Shown: piece by piece, positions 13,626 to 21,471 of the stretch
Numbering within the stretch: position 1 is the first letter of the stretch
How the letters are laid out: each line of letters starts with the position of its first letter
Source of the DNA: NCEH01 sp043195195
Lineage (GTDB): Bacteria > Pseudomonadota > Alphaproteobacteria > Rhizobiales > Xanthobacteraceae
Direction: 5' to 3'
NCBI RefSeq assembly: GCF_043195195.1
Contig: NZ_JBAFWT010000002.1
Location: 62,001-126,000 of the forward strand
Length of the DNA stretch: 64,000 nucleotides
Program-made: the position numbers and the translations under genes
The notes under the pieces: model-generated
What the model was told of the DNA's origin: nothing
The model's database searches: none
What the model saw: the letters and a program-made list of their open reading frames with translations, nothing else

Positions 13626-13993
13626 TCGTCGGCCACGTATACGTTGTTCACACGACGCTTGCGCGGCCGCCGAAAGACAAAATCACGATTTGCATCTGCG
13701 CCGGTGAAAATCTATTTTTCTGGATTAATACCAAACCTCAGCGGCATGGTCTTGGGCAATTACCGCTTACAGCTGTGGAGCACGCGGCTTTATCTCACGA
13801 TTGCTTTCTCGACTGCTCGAGGGCAACGACATTTTCGCCCTACGAATTGAACACATCACAACATCGCGGGACAATCTCTGCTGCATTGGCCCTGCGTATC
13901 GTAGAGTCCCTAAGGAATGATCCGCCCAAGACGCTGCCGCGACGCTTTGTGCAACTGGCGATCAATAATCTTTCCGCCATGTTCGATGCCTAG
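13622..13993 (+). CDS. putative toxin partner of the Panacea protein
   Basis: 123 residues, GTG start at 13622 overlapping the Panacea stop (GTGA). Strand-rich beginning: VGHVYVVHTTLARPPKDK, ITICICAGENLFFWINT, then a middle with SHDCFLDCSRATTF. This order of strands resembles an SH3-type barrel of the PemK/MazF sort, but I cannot see conserved catalytic residues with confidence. As Panacea antitoxins pair with diverse toxins, it could also be a new toxin family. Base composition is the same A/T-richer type as its partner. Confidence 0.6.
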   Translation: MIVGHVYVVHTTLARPPKDKITICICAGENLFFWINTKPQRHGLGQLPLTAVEHAALSHDCFLDCSRATTFSPYELNTSQHRGTISAALALRIVESLRNDPPKTLPRRFVQLAINNLSAMFDA

Positions 13994-14092
13994 ATGCGGT
14001 GGCAGCTTCGTTCGACAGTCTTTTTTGTGACTTTCGACCTATCGACTCTCTCAAGCTGTAGCGCAACTATAGCGGGAATAGGGAGGAAGCTA

Positions 14093-14422
14093 ATGACAGC
14101 TAAAGCGAGTGGATATTCAATCGGCACTCCAGACATGCCGGTGGTTCTTGGCATGGTTGCGCGAGGCGATCGGAAGCACGACATCGCTGCTTGGTTCGGT
14201 GTCAATCAGGGCCGCATCAAACAGGCCGAAAATGGGAAATGGGGCAGCCCGCCTCACACTCCAGCGCATCTTCTGCCGCCAAAGGGGGCGCCCGGCATCA
14301 AGGGGCGGCGTTTACGGGGAGAGGCAGAGGCCGCCCTCGATGCATTAAAGAAAGGCCACACGGCAATGGCCGAAGCGTTCTTAATGAAAGCGCTCGCCGA
14401 ATACGACGCTAACGAGGCATAG
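14093..14422 (+). CDS. small HTH-like prophage protein
   Basis: 109 residues from the ATG at 14093, chosen because GGAGG lies 6 bases upstream, whereas the frame opens earlier without a ribosome site. The segment VLGMVARGDRKHDIAAWFGVN, then GRIKQAENG, forms a helix-turn-helix. The C-terminus is helical (RGEAEAALDALKKGHTAMAEA). The 3' end overlaps the convergent methyltransferase gene by 14 bases. Probably a regulator of the cargo block. Confidence 0.6.
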   Translation: MTAKASGYSIGTPDMPVVLGMVARGDRKHDIAAWFGVNQGRIKQAENGKWGSPPHTPAHLLPPKGAPGIKGRRLRGEAEAALDALKKGHTAMAEAFLMKALAEYDANEA

Positions 14423-15062
14423 CCCTAACCGCACGCGGTTGAACACTGTTCTGATAATCGCCAGGTTGTTCGAGGGATCGCCGGCAAGGCGGCACCCACA
14501 TCAGGCGGGGCGAAAGACTGATGCCCTTCTCCCAGACGAACCACGCATAGCCTGTGGCCGTAGACGCTTTGGCATCGAGGCGACCTTTCACCATTGGCAC
14601 GCGCTCGACGAACTGTGCAAATTTCGAAGGCGGGCTGTTGAGAAAAATGCCCTCGTATCTGCCTGAACTTTCAAGAAAAACCGTTCGGGCGAGAATGGCC
14701 ACGCCACGCCTGGCCACCGTCATGGCCCGCTGCACAAACTCTTCGGCCAAACGGAATGGGGGATTTGTGATGACCCAATCGTGCGAAGCCGCCTCATAGG
14801 GGAAGGTGAGGAAGTCCCGCACCTTGCCGTAGCCATAGCCAAATGCGTCGGCCGCATCGACGGTCGCGAAATACTCGCCGAGCGGCCGTGCCATATGGCC
14901 GGCACCGCAGGCCGGCTCAAGACAGCTCATGCTCCCGAGGCTATGCTCTCCGATAACATATCGGCATAGCGCTCGCGTAGCCCACGGCGGCGTGGGGAAA
15001 TCATCGGGGCTATCGGCCGGTTCGGTGCGTTGCGCCATGACAGCGTGCGATGTGTTCTGCAT
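14409..15062 (-). CDS. phage-type DNA adenine methyltransferase
   Basis: 217 residues. FPTPPWATRALCRYV is the typical beginning of phage N6-adenine methyltransferases. EPACGAGHMARPL is the S-adenosylmethionine-binding motif I, and NPPF at about 100 is the catalytic DPPY-type motif IV. No partner restriction enzyme is visible, so it is an orphan. It may protect phage DNA from host nucleases or affect regulation. It is divergent from the right operon promoter. Confidence 0.9.
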   Translation of the reverse strand: MQNTSHAVMAQRTEPADSPDDFPTPPWATRALCRYVIGEHSLGSMSCLEPACGAGHMARPLGEYFATVDAADAFGYGYGKVRDFLTFPYEAASHDWVITNPPFRLAEEFVQRAMTVARRGVAILARTVFLESSGRYEGIFLNSPPSKFAQFVERVPMVKGRLDAKASTATGYAWFVWEKGISLSPRLMWVPPCRRSLEQPGDYQNSVQPRAVRAMPR

Positions 15063-15205
15063 CGAATATCCCCTTTGTCATCCATTGCCCCCTGATTTGG
15101 TTAACGCGGAGTGAACAGGCCAACGCCGGACCTTCATGCGCCAGGGCAGCGCTGGAGTGAGTGTAGCAATCCCCATTCCATCGTGTCGAGCACGGCTCCG
15201 CAAAA

Positions 15206-15249
15206 TTGCTACGATAGGTAGTTGACACTGCTACAGTGTGTAGTAATCT
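15206..15249 (+). promoter_or_regulatory. rightward promoter with repressor operators O3 and O4
   Basis: O3 is TTGCTAC (15206-15212), 5 bases, GTAGTTG (15218-15224). O4 is CTGCTAC (15228-15234), 5 bases, GTAGTAA (15240-15246). A consensus -35 TTGACA lies at 15222-15227, between the two, and TAATCT at 15244-15249 after 16 bases is a fair -10. The operators overlap both promoter elements, so repressor binding should shut off the right operon in the lysogen. Confidence 0.8.
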
Positions 15250-15280
15250 CATCCTCATCGAAGAGCGATGGGGATCGCAG

Positions 15281-15523
15281 ATGACCACCGAGACCGAAAC
15301 CTTCCAAACCGAACTCGCCGAGTACCTGGACGGGATGATCCCGCTCCCGGCCCACTGGAGCCCCGAGCAGCGGGCCGAGGCCAAGCGGGCATGCCGGGCG
15401 GCCAACGAAGCCCAGCGCCAGCACGAGATGGCCGGCTTCCTCTCCGGGATGCGGATGGTCTCCGAGGTCTCCGCCCGGGTCGCCGAGATGGGTCCCGAGG
15501 AAGATGAAGAGGAAGCGGCCTGA
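15281..15523 (+). CDS. first gene of right operon, small acidic protein
   Basis: 80 residues. The start at 15281 is chosen because the frame upstream overlaps the promoter. The N-terminus (QTELAEYLDGMIPLPAHWSPEQRAEAKRA) is a conserved-looking phage segment and the C-terminus is strongly acidic. Function unknown. Confidence 0.65.
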   Translation: MTTETETFQTELAEYLDGMIPLPAHWSPEQRAEAKRACRAANEAQRQHEMAGFLSGMRMVSEVSARVAEMGPEEDEEEAA

Positions 15524-15524
15524 G

Positions 15525-15635
15525 ATGGTCGCCACCGTCTCCACCCTCATCTGCATCATCACCACCGCCCTGCTGGTGGTCGCAATCTTCGCTGTTGTGC
15601 GCGGCCTGTTCCCCGATGGAGGCCCCGATGTCTGA
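15525..15635 (+). CDS. 36-residue single-pass membrane peptide
   Basis: The ATG comes 1 base after the preceding stop. MVATVSTLICIITTALLVVA starts one transmembrane helix of about 22 residues, ending VVRGLFPDG. The stop overlaps the next gene start. It could be a small holin-like or inner-membrane phage peptide. No family assigned. Confidence 0.55.
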   Translation: MVATVSTLICIITTALLVVAIFAVVRGLFPDGGPDV

Positions 15636-15795
15636 CCAGGATCTGGCCCGCCTGCTCGCCGAGGAAGCTCGGCTCAAGGCCGAGACGCTCCGGCTGATCG
15701 CTGAGGCGCGTCGGGAAATCGCCATCTGCAACCGCGGCGTGGCCGCTCGCTCGTTCGTCCTTTCGGGACGCCAGCGCCAGAGGAGCGCCGCATGA
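15628..15795 (+). CDS. small helical prophage protein
   Basis: 55 residues from ATG 15628, preceded by GGAGG with a 5-base gap. It begins MSDQDLARLLAEEARLKAET, a charged coiled-coil-like helix, and ends Arg-rich (SGRQRQRSAA). It overlaps its neighbours on both sides. Unknown role. Confidence 0.6.
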   Translation: MSDQDLARLLAEEARLKAETLRLIAEARREIAICNRGVAARSFVLSGRQRQRSAA

Positions 15796-16136
15796 CCATC
15801 GCGAATTCGCCGGGGCTGCGATCCCCCTTAGCAAACTCCGGCGAAGGGGAGGCCGGGATTCCCCCCGGCTCGGCCTCCCAACCTCTCATCATGGACATGG
15901 CGAGCGCTCCGCGCGACGGCTCCAGATTCTGGGGCATCGTGAACGGCAACGCGATCCGCATGTTCTGGCATTCGGGGTTCGGCGAGTTCGTCACCCGCTT
16001 CAACAGGATGGAGCTGGCTCCCGGCTATACCTTCGAGGACGGCTCGACCTTCCGGGACCATTCGCCCGAAATTTGCCGCCCCACCGCGTGGATGCACATC
16101 CCGGCCGCCCTTGGAGAGGAGGGCGACCGTGGGTGA
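15792..16136 (+). CDS. phage hypothetical protein with APRDGS motif
   Basis: 114 residues. After a low-complexity start, MDMASAPRDGSRFWGIVNG begins a small beta-rich domain ending in PTAWMHIP. Proteins with an APRDG-x strand and a terminal W-M-x-I/L-P are frequent in phages and resemble the DUF551 type. Function not known. ATGA overlap at its start. Confidence 0.65.
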   Translation: MTIANSPGLRSPLANSGEGEAGIPPGSASQPLIMDMASAPRDGSRFWGIVNGNAIRMFWHSGFGEFVTRFNRMELAPGYTFEDGSTFRDHSPEICRPTAWMHIPAALGEEGDRG

Positions 16137-17187
16137 CAATTCGAAAATCGAATGGACCGACGCGACGTGGAACCCCATCGTCGGTTGCTCCATCGTCTCG
16201 CCCGGCTGCACCAATTGCTACGCCATGAAAATGGCGGATCGGTTGGAAGCCATGACGCCGAAGCCCAATGGTGAAGGCAATGCGCACCTTCTTCATTACC
16301 GGGGGACGACTACGCGCGGCGAGTTCATGAACAAGCCGCCCGTGTGGACCGGCAAGGTCGCCCTCGCGCCCGACCACATCCTCACCCAACCGCTGCGCTG
16401 GCGCCGCCCGCGGCGGATCTTCGTCAACTCGATGGGCGATCTCTTTCACGAGAGCGTGCCAGACGAGTGGATCGACCGGGTGTTCGCCGTCATGGCGCTG
16501 TGCCCGCAGCACACGTTCCAGGTGCTGACCAAGCGCAGCGCGCGGATGCGCGCTTATATCGGCGGCCTTGTGTGCGGAACCGGCTATCGCCCCTATGTGC
16601 GGCGGCCCGGCTGGACCGCTAAAGATCCCCGCGACGGCGACGCGGTTCTTCTGCTCGATGCGGATCAAGCTTGGCCTCTTCCGAATGTCCTGATCGGCGT
16701 CTCGGTGGAGGACCAGCGCCGGGCCGATGAGCGGCGCGAGGATCTTGCCGCGCTCGCCACCAGCGGATGGCAAACCTTCGTCTCCTACGAGCCCGCCCTC
16801 GGCCACGTGGATTGGACCGGCTGGGAATTCCTCTCCTGGCTTATCTCCGGTGGGGAGAGCGGCCCGCGCGCGCGCCCGTCGCACCCCGATTGGCACCGCG
16901 CCGCCCGTGATTTCTGCGCCGCGCACGGCATCCCCTACCTTTTCAAGCAGTGGGGCGAGTGGGCGGTGGCGATCGACCGAGAGCGGGATGACCCTGATTG
17001 GCGAGCCGATTACAGCCGAAAGTTCGCTGACGACGTCAAGACCCGTTGGCTGAACCTTGACGGCGGCCGCGGCTTCCACGGGGAGAAATTCCACGTCATG
17101 CGCCGCGTCGGCAAGCGCGCCGCCGGCCGCCTGCTCGACGGCGTGGAACACAACGGCATGCCGACCACAATCGCGAGGGTCGCATGA
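16129..17187 (+). CDS. phage Gp37/Gp68 family protein (DUF5131), radical-SAM-like
   Basis: 352 residues from GTG 16129, with AGGAGG 6 bases upstream and an 8-base overlap with the previous gene. IEWTDATWNPIVGC, then SPGCTNCYAMKMA, gives three Cys in a radical-SAM-like arrangement, and FVNSMGDLFHESVP, FQVLTKRSARM and SYEPALG follow as in DUF5131 proteins of many phages. These are thought to be TIM-barrel enzymes, but no reaction is known to me. The gene starts a run of nucleotide-linked genes. Confidence 0.9.
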   Translation: MGDNSKIEWTDATWNPIVGCSIVSPGCTNCYAMKMADRLEAMTPKPNGEGNAHLLHYRGTTTRGEFMNKPPVWTGKVALAPDHILTQPLRWRRPRRIFVNSMGDLFHESVPDEWIDRVFAVMALCPQHTFQVLTKRSARMRAYIGGLVCGTGYRPYVRRPGWTAKDPRDGDAVLLLDADQAWPLPNVLIGVSVEDQRRADERREDLAALATSGWQTFVSYEPALGHVDWTGWEFLSWLISGGESGPRARPSHPDWHRAARDFCAAHGIPYLFKQWGEWAVAIDRERDDPDWRADYSRKFADDVKTRWLNLDGGRGFHGEKFHVMRRVGKRAAGRLLDGVEHNGMPTTIARVA

Positions 17188-17900
17188 CCGATCACCCGAT
17201 CCTCTTCACGGCTTCCATGGTCCGCGGCCTCCTGCGCGAGATCGAGCGCCCAGGCACGGGCAAGACGCAGACCCGGCGCAATGGGCACCTGAAGCGCTTG
17301 CGGCGTTTCGGCGCCATCACCGAGTTCGGCCAGAGCGATACGCGCGGATATGACTGGCATTTCCGGGACCGTGGGATGCGCTGGCACGACCTGCGTCACA
17401 GCGAACTGCTGGCGGTGCTGCCCTATCAGGCTGGCGACCGCCTGTGGGTCCGCGAGGCGTGGCACGCGGCCCGGTCTCTCAACGGGACAGCCCCGCGCGA
17501 CATCCCGCGTGATGCCGATATCGAATACGCCGCCACCAAGCGCAGCTATGCGGATATCGGCTTGGTGGGCAAGCCGCGCCCCAGCATGTACCTGCCCCGC
17601 TGGGCGTCCCGCATCACCCTCTACGTGACCGACGTGCGAGTGCAGCGGTTGCAGGATATCAGCCGCGAAGATGCCCTGGCAGAAGGAGTGCAGCGCGTCG
17701 GCGGCGGAATGCTCCGATGGGAGAATTGGTCTGCAGCCGAAGGCCAGAGCGGAACGTCACCGCAGGCGGCATATGCACTGCTCTGGAACAACATCAACGG
17801 CCCCGGCTCCTGGGACGCGAACCCATGGGTTGCCGCCTACACCTTCGTGCCGCGCCTCGGGAATATCGACGCCATGCCGGCCACCGCGGAGGCCGCATAG
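17184..17900 (+). CDS. ASCH-like phage protein
   Basis: 238 residues. The opening ILFTASMVRGLLREIERPGTG with TQTRR, then AGDRLWVREAWH, RPSMYLPRWASRITLYVTDVRVQRL and DISREDALAEGV, is the standard layout of the phage protein family built on an ASCH/PUA-like barrel, an RNA or modified-nucleotide binding fold. It nearly always lies next to DUF5131 genes. It overlaps that gene by 4 bases here. Exact function unknown. Confidence 0.85.
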   Translation: MTDHPILFTASMVRGLLREIERPGTGKTQTRRNGHLKRLRRFGAITEFGQSDTRGYDWHFRDRGMRWHDLRHSELLAVLPYQAGDRLWVREAWHAARSLNGTAPRDIPRDADIEYAATKRSYADIGLVGKPRPSMYLPRWASRITLYVTDVRVQRLQDISREDALAEGVQRVGGGMLRWENWSAAEGQSGTSPQAAYALLWNNINGPGSWDANPWVAAYTFVPRLGNIDAMPATAEAA

Positions 17901-18380
17901 ATGGCGCGCATTGTCCCCATCGGCGGCTGGCCTCCACGCCAGCAACGGACCACCGCAGCGACCCGGACGCGCAAGCCACCGCGCGAGCGCGGGCGCAAAC
18001 TCGACGCCCTGCATCTGGCGTTCATCCGTCAACTGCCTTGCCTGATCACCGGCATGGTCGGCGACGTCGAGGCGGCGCACGTCCGGCTGTCCCTTCACGC
18101 CTGGGGCAAGGACAACGCCGGCACGTCCGCCCGGCCCTCGGATATGTGGACGCTCCCGCTGTCCCATTCCGCGCACCGCGATCAGCACGACATGGGTGAG
18201 CTGAAATTCTGGACCGAGGCCGGCATCAACCCTCTGCAGATCTGCCAGCAGCTCTATGGCGTGTCCGCCGCCTTGCGCATGTCGAAGGAGCCGCCCGACG
18301 CCATCGTCAGGCACATGACCAACATCATCAAGCGGGCCCGCGCGGAAGCGATTGATCTCGGCCGGGAGGACCCTCGATGA
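17901..18380 (+). CDS. DUF968-like HNH nuclease
   Basis: 159 residues. After a basic N-terminus comes HLAFIRQLPCLIT, EAAHVRLSLHAWGKDNAG, MWTLPLSHSAHRDQH, GELKFWTEAGI, the order of the DUF968 / Ref-like HNH proteins of phages. The AAH and HRDQH histidines are in place. One of the usual Cys pairs is reduced to a single Cys. Likely a recombination-associated nuclease. The ATG follows the previous stop directly. Confidence 0.75.
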   Translation: MARIVPIGGWPPRQQRTTAATRTRKPPRERGRKLDALHLAFIRQLPCLITGMVGDVEAAHVRLSLHAWGKDNAGTSARPSDMWTLPLSHSAHRDQHDMGELKFWTEAGINPLQICQQLYGVSAALRMSKEPPDAIVRHMTNIIKRARAEAIDLGREDPR

Positions 18381-18580
18381 GAGACGAAGAAATCAAGCGC
18401 TTCGGCGCCGACATCGCCACCGCCATTCGCACTCGCGGCCAGCAACTGGCGGACGTCGCGCGGCTGCAAGGTCTCGGGTCCGGCGCTGAGATCATCACCT
18501 CCACGTTTGAGCATGCGGCACAGGTCGCGGAACTGCGCACCCAGATTGCTCGTATGAGCGCAGGGAGCAGGAAATCATGA
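18377..18580 (+). CDS. small prophage protein, unknown
   Basis: 67 residues, two amphipathic helices (IKRFGADIATAIRTRGQQLAD and FEHAAQVAELRTQI). ATGA overlaps on both sides support it. No family recognised. Confidence 0.6.
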   Translation: MRDEEIKRFGADIATAIRTRGQQLADVARLQGLGSGAEIITSTFEHAAQVAELRTQIARMSAGSRKS

Positions 18581-18897
18581 GCCCGCGGCATTCATGCATG
18601 GGTCCGAACGAGATCAGTTACAGCTTCTGGCTGGTGTTCGACGCCGCCGGCAGCATGCGCTTCTCGCGCGGCGAGCCGTCCGTGTCGAGAGACGAACGGG
18701 CCATGGCTTGCACCGCCACTCTGCCGCGCTCGCTTTTCAGCACACCCACCCTCAAGGCGACCATCGGCATTTCGGACGCGGTGCCCAGCGCTTTTCATAT
18801 CGACGTCGAGGCCGCCGGCGCTGCGCTGCGCCAGGTCGTCGGGTGCGACATCGACCTGCAGGTTATCCGCCATGAGGAGCGCGACACCGATGTCTGA
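18577..18897 (+). CDS. conserved phage hypothetical protein
   Basis: 106 residues. ISYSFWLVFDAAGSMRFSRGEPS, ERAMACTATLPRSLFSTPTL and IDVEAAGAALRQVVGCDIDLQVI show a compact alpha/beta protein seen in alphaproteobacterial phages near ASCH-like genes. No function assigned. Confidence 0.7.
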   Translation: MSPRHSCMGPNEISYSFWLVFDAAGSMRFSRGEPSVSRDERAMACTATLPRSLFSTPTLKATIGISDAVPSAFHIDVEAAGAALRQVVGCDIDLQVIRHEERDTDV

Positions 18898-19114
18898 GAA
18901 AGCCTTCTTCTTGGTCTGGAACCCGGAAGGTCGCACCCCGCATTACAGGCACCCGAGTCAAGCCAGCGCCCTGGCCGAGGCGAAGCGTCTCGCTGCGCTC
19001 AATCCCGGCCAGAAATTTTACGTGCTTCAGCCGCTCGCGATCGCGGCTACGCGCGACCCGGTCGAGATCGTGCACCTGGTGGTCGAGGTCGCCGGCGATG
19101 GCATCCCCTTTTGA
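18890..19114 (+). CDS. small phage hypothetical protein
   Basis: 74 residues from ATG 18890, which overlaps the previous stop. FFLVWNPEGRTPHYRH then SALAEAKRLAALNPGQKFYVL is the known arrangement of a phage protein with a strand, a helix and a strand. Role unknown. Confidence 0.65.
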   Translation: MSEKAFFLVWNPEGRTPHYRHPSQASALAEAKRLAALNPGQKFYVLQPLAIAATRDPVEIVHLVVEVAGDGIPF

Positions 19115-19124
19115 GGATCTTCCA

Positions 19125-19964
19125 ATGAACGAAGTGCCCCCGGTGGAACCATTTCAGGCGCGCGTCCGGCCTTGGATGCTGGAATGCTTCGGCATCGAGA
19201 TTTGCGCCGACAAAGTGGAGCGCAACCATCGCTTTCTCGAAGAGGCTCTGGAGCTTGTCCAGGCCTGCGGCTGCACCGAGAGCGAGGCGCAGCAGCTCGT
19301 GCGCTACGTCTATGGGCGGCCGGTCGGAGAACTGGCACAGGAAGTCGGGGGTGTCATGGTCACGCTCGCTGCGCTGTGCCTCGCGCACGGTACGGACATG
19401 GATGTGGCCGGCGAGAAAGAACTCGCCAGGGTCTGGACGAAGGTCGAGCAGATCCGCGCCAAGCAGGCCGCGAAGCCAAAGAACTCGCCGTTGCCGCAGG
19501 AAGCGGCCCCTGCCGCACAGGGTGAGGTGATCAGCGCGCAGAGCGTCCGAGAAGCCATGGATAGCAAGGGCTTCTGGCGGTCTTGTTGCGGCTGCCACGA
19601 GTTGAACGAGGGCTACGCCACCGGACGATACAGTCCCGCCCTGAGGTGTCATTTAGGGCTTGGCTGCTTCGAATGCGGCGGCATTGGCGCGGTCTGGGAC
19701 ACGACCGATTATGAGGACATGGCGGCGTTTATGGCGGCCGAGCCCGCGACCGACCCTACGGGCATCGATGCTGTGCAGCTGGTGCGCGAGCACTTCGCGA
19801 GAACACAAGAGGCCATGGGCTTTCACGAGAGCGCTCGCATACTGCGGGCCGGGTCGAACTCGCCAATCGAACAGGGCATTGGGTTCGGCAGGGTGCTGAT
19901 AGGCGTCCGCGCCGCTCTTGCCCATCTCGACATTGCCGACCTCTCAAAGCTGGGAAGCAAGTGA
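19125..19964 (+). CDS. MazG-like pyrophosphohydrolase fold with Cys-rich part
   Basis: 279 residues from ATG 19125 with GAGGATC upstream. Residues 15-105 match MazG-like all-alpha NTP pyrophosphohydrolases: ERNHRFLEEALELVQACG supplies the metal-binding E-x-x-E, and VGELAQEVGGVMVTLAALC the second acidic helix. A linker is followed by a Cys cluster (CCGCHELN, CHLGLGCFECGG) that may bind zinc, and a helical C-terminus. It could remove non-canonical or signalling nucleotides. The Cys-rich addition is unusual for MazG. Confidence 0.75.
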   Translation: MNEVPPVEPFQARVRPWMLECFGIEICADKVERNHRFLEEALELVQACGCTESEAQQLVRYVYGRPVGELAQEVGGVMVTLAALCLAHGTDMDVAGEKELARVWTKVEQIRAKQAAKPKNSPLPQEAAPAAQGEVISAQSVREAMDSKGFWRSCCGCHELNEGYATGRYSPALRCHLGLGCFECGGIGAVWDTTDYEDMAAFMAAEPATDPTGIDAVQLVREHFARTQEAMGFHESARILRAGSNSPIEQGIGFGRVLIGVRAALAHLDIADLSKLGSK

Positions 19965-19965
19965 C

Positions 19966-20418
19966 ATGGCCCGCATCTATCTCGCGTCGTCGTGGCGCAA
20001 CGCGTACCAGCCCTGGATGGTGGAACTTCTTCGGCACAACGGCCATCAAGTCTATGACTTCCGCAACCCGCCGCACTCGACCGGCTTCAAATGGGCGGAC
20101 ATCGGCCTGTCGGTGCCATGCACGGCTGAGGATTATAGGGCAGCTTTGCTATCCCACCCCCGGGCCGCCCAGGGCTTCAATGCAGATTTCAGTGCCATGC
20201 GGTGGGCTGACACGTGTCTGCTGTTGCTTCCATGCGGTCGATCCGCCCACCTCGAACTCGGCTGGATGGCCGGCGCCGGTAAGCGCACCCTAATCCTGAC
20301 ACGGGATGGCGAAGAGCCGGAGTTGATGGCCCTTCTTGCGGACAAGATCTGCATCAGCCCGCAAGAGGTGCTCGCTGAGCTTTCGGGGTTTTCTGCCCCT
20401 CCCAAAGGGGAGGCGTGA
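19966..20418 (+). CDS. deoxyribosyltransferase/TIR-like fold protein 1
   Basis: 150 residues. IYLASSWRNAYQPWMVELLR gives the first strand and helix, MRWADTCLLLLPCGRSAHLELGWMAGAGKRTLIL the core with the Glu-containing G/H-x-E-x-G-W motif of the nucleoside 2-deoxyribosyltransferase/TIR-like group. It is shorter and more diverged than the second copy at 20981. Possible substrates are deoxynucleotides or NAD-like molecules. Not provable here. Confidence 0.7.
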   Translation: MARIYLASSWRNAYQPWMVELLRHNGHQVYDFRNPPHSTGFKWADIGLSVPCTAEDYRAALLSHPRAAQGFNADFSAMRWADTCLLLLPCGRSAHLELGWMAGAGKRTLILTRDGEEPELMALLADKICISPQEVLAELSGFSAPPKGEA

Positions 20419-20421
20419 GCC

Positions 20422-20721
20422 ATGCGCGTTCTGAACACCGAGGATGGCGCGCTCTGGGCAGCATTTGTCGAAGGCCATGTCGATCTTGCGACCATCTCTG
20501 AGGACGACATCCTTGATGCGATCGCCTGCGGTTGCCCGTGGGTGGTGGACGAGGACGATCTGCTGGAATTCGCGATGCTGCCCGTCCGACATTTCTACCT
20601 CACACAAGTGAACCCCGCCGGGTTTGACGTCCCCGGCTGGGCTGGTGACGACACCCATTGGCTATGCACTGCCGACGCGCTTGGCGCCCGCGCCGTCACT
20701 GGTATTAAAGGGAAGGTGTGA
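20422..20721 (+). CDS. prophage hypothetical protein, acidic
   Basis: 99 residues with no motif that I recognise. It starts 3 bases after the previous stop and is followed closely by the next gene, so it is part of the operon. Negatively charged N-terminal half (EGHVDLATISEDDILDAIA). Confidence 0.6.
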   Translation: MRVLNTEDGALWAAFVEGHVDLATISEDDILDAIACGCPWVVDEDDLLEFAMLPVRHFYLTQVNPAGFDVPGWAGDDTHWLCTADALGARAVTGIKGKV

Positions 20722-20724
20722 GCC

Positions 20725-20979
20725 ATGTCACGCTACTGGTTTCATATCCCTTGGGGCACCGAGAAGGCACATGCCGAGCGCCTAGTGCGCGGCCTCTCGC
20801 GCATGCCCGGGAACTTTACCGCTGTCCTCTGCGAGGTCTGCAAGGGCCATGGCAAGACGCGCTATGAAGAGTGCCAATGGTGCGAAGCGACGGGCCTCAC
20901 CTATGGCATGCGCTATGGTTCGCCGATGCACACTTCGGTGGTGCACCAAGTGCTAAACGCCGCGTCCGGAGACGAGTGA
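20725..20979 (+). CDS. small DnaJ-type zinc-finger protein
   Basis: 84 residues. CEVCKGHGKTRYEECQWCEATG has the CxxCxGxG and CxxC spacing of one half of a DnaJ zinc-binding region. Flanking parts are short. It may chaperone or regulate a neighbour. It lies between the two deoxyribosyltransferase-like genes. Confidence 0.65.
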   Translation: MSRYWFHIPWGTEKAHAERLVRGLSRMPGNFTAVLCEVCKGHGKTRYEECQWCEATGLTYGMRYGSPMHTSVVHQVLNAASGDE

Positions 20980-20980
20980 C

Positions 20981-21469
20981 ATGGCACAGCCGAAAATCTA
21001 TCTCGCCGGTCCCGAGGTTTTCCGCGCTGATGCGATCTTCGAAGGCTACCGCCTCAAGAAGCTCTGTGCAGATCACGGCCTTACCGGTCTCTTCCCTCTC
21101 GATGAGCCTGCGCAGGACGCGCTTTCGATCTACCAGGGGTGCATCGGAGCCATCGACCGGTGCAGCATGATGGTGGCCAACATCTCACCCTTCCGCGGCC
21201 CCCACATGGATCCGGGGACCGCTTTCGAGATCGGCTATGCGATCGCGAAGGGCATTCCTGTCGTCGGCTGGACGAACTGCCCCGGCGAGATGCACGAGCG
21301 CATCGAGCACGAAAGCGCCGAAGGGATGCGGTGGGACAGGGCCGGCCACCAGGTCGAAGAGTTCGGGCTGACCGAAAACCTCATGATCACGGTGTCTATG
21401 CTGGCGCTGTGCGATTCCGCCGAAGAGGCCATCCGCGCGGCCGCCAACCACTTGAGCAAGGGGAGGTGA
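20981..21469 (+). CDS. nucleoside 2-deoxyribosyltransferase-like protein
   Basis: 162 residues. KIYLAGPEVF, then CSMMVANISPFRGPHMDPGTAFEIGYAIAKG, is the diagnostic core of nucleoside 2-deoxyribosyltransferases with the D-P-G-T-A-x-E catalytic region. These enzymes swap the base on a deoxynucleoside or hydrolyse modified deoxynucleotides. In a phage operon with MazG-like and DUF5131 proteins it may shape the nucleotide pool or act on defence-related nucleotides. Second member of the fold in this operon. Confidence 0.9.
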   Translation: MAQPKIYLAGPEVFRADAIFEGYRLKKLCADHGLTGLFPLDEPAQDALSIYQGCIGAIDRCSMMVANISPFRGPHMDPGTAFEIGYAIAKGIPVVGWTNCPGEMHERIEHESAEGMRWDRAGHQVEEFGLTENLMITVSMLALCDSAEEAIRAAANHLSKGR

Positions 21470-21471
21470 CG

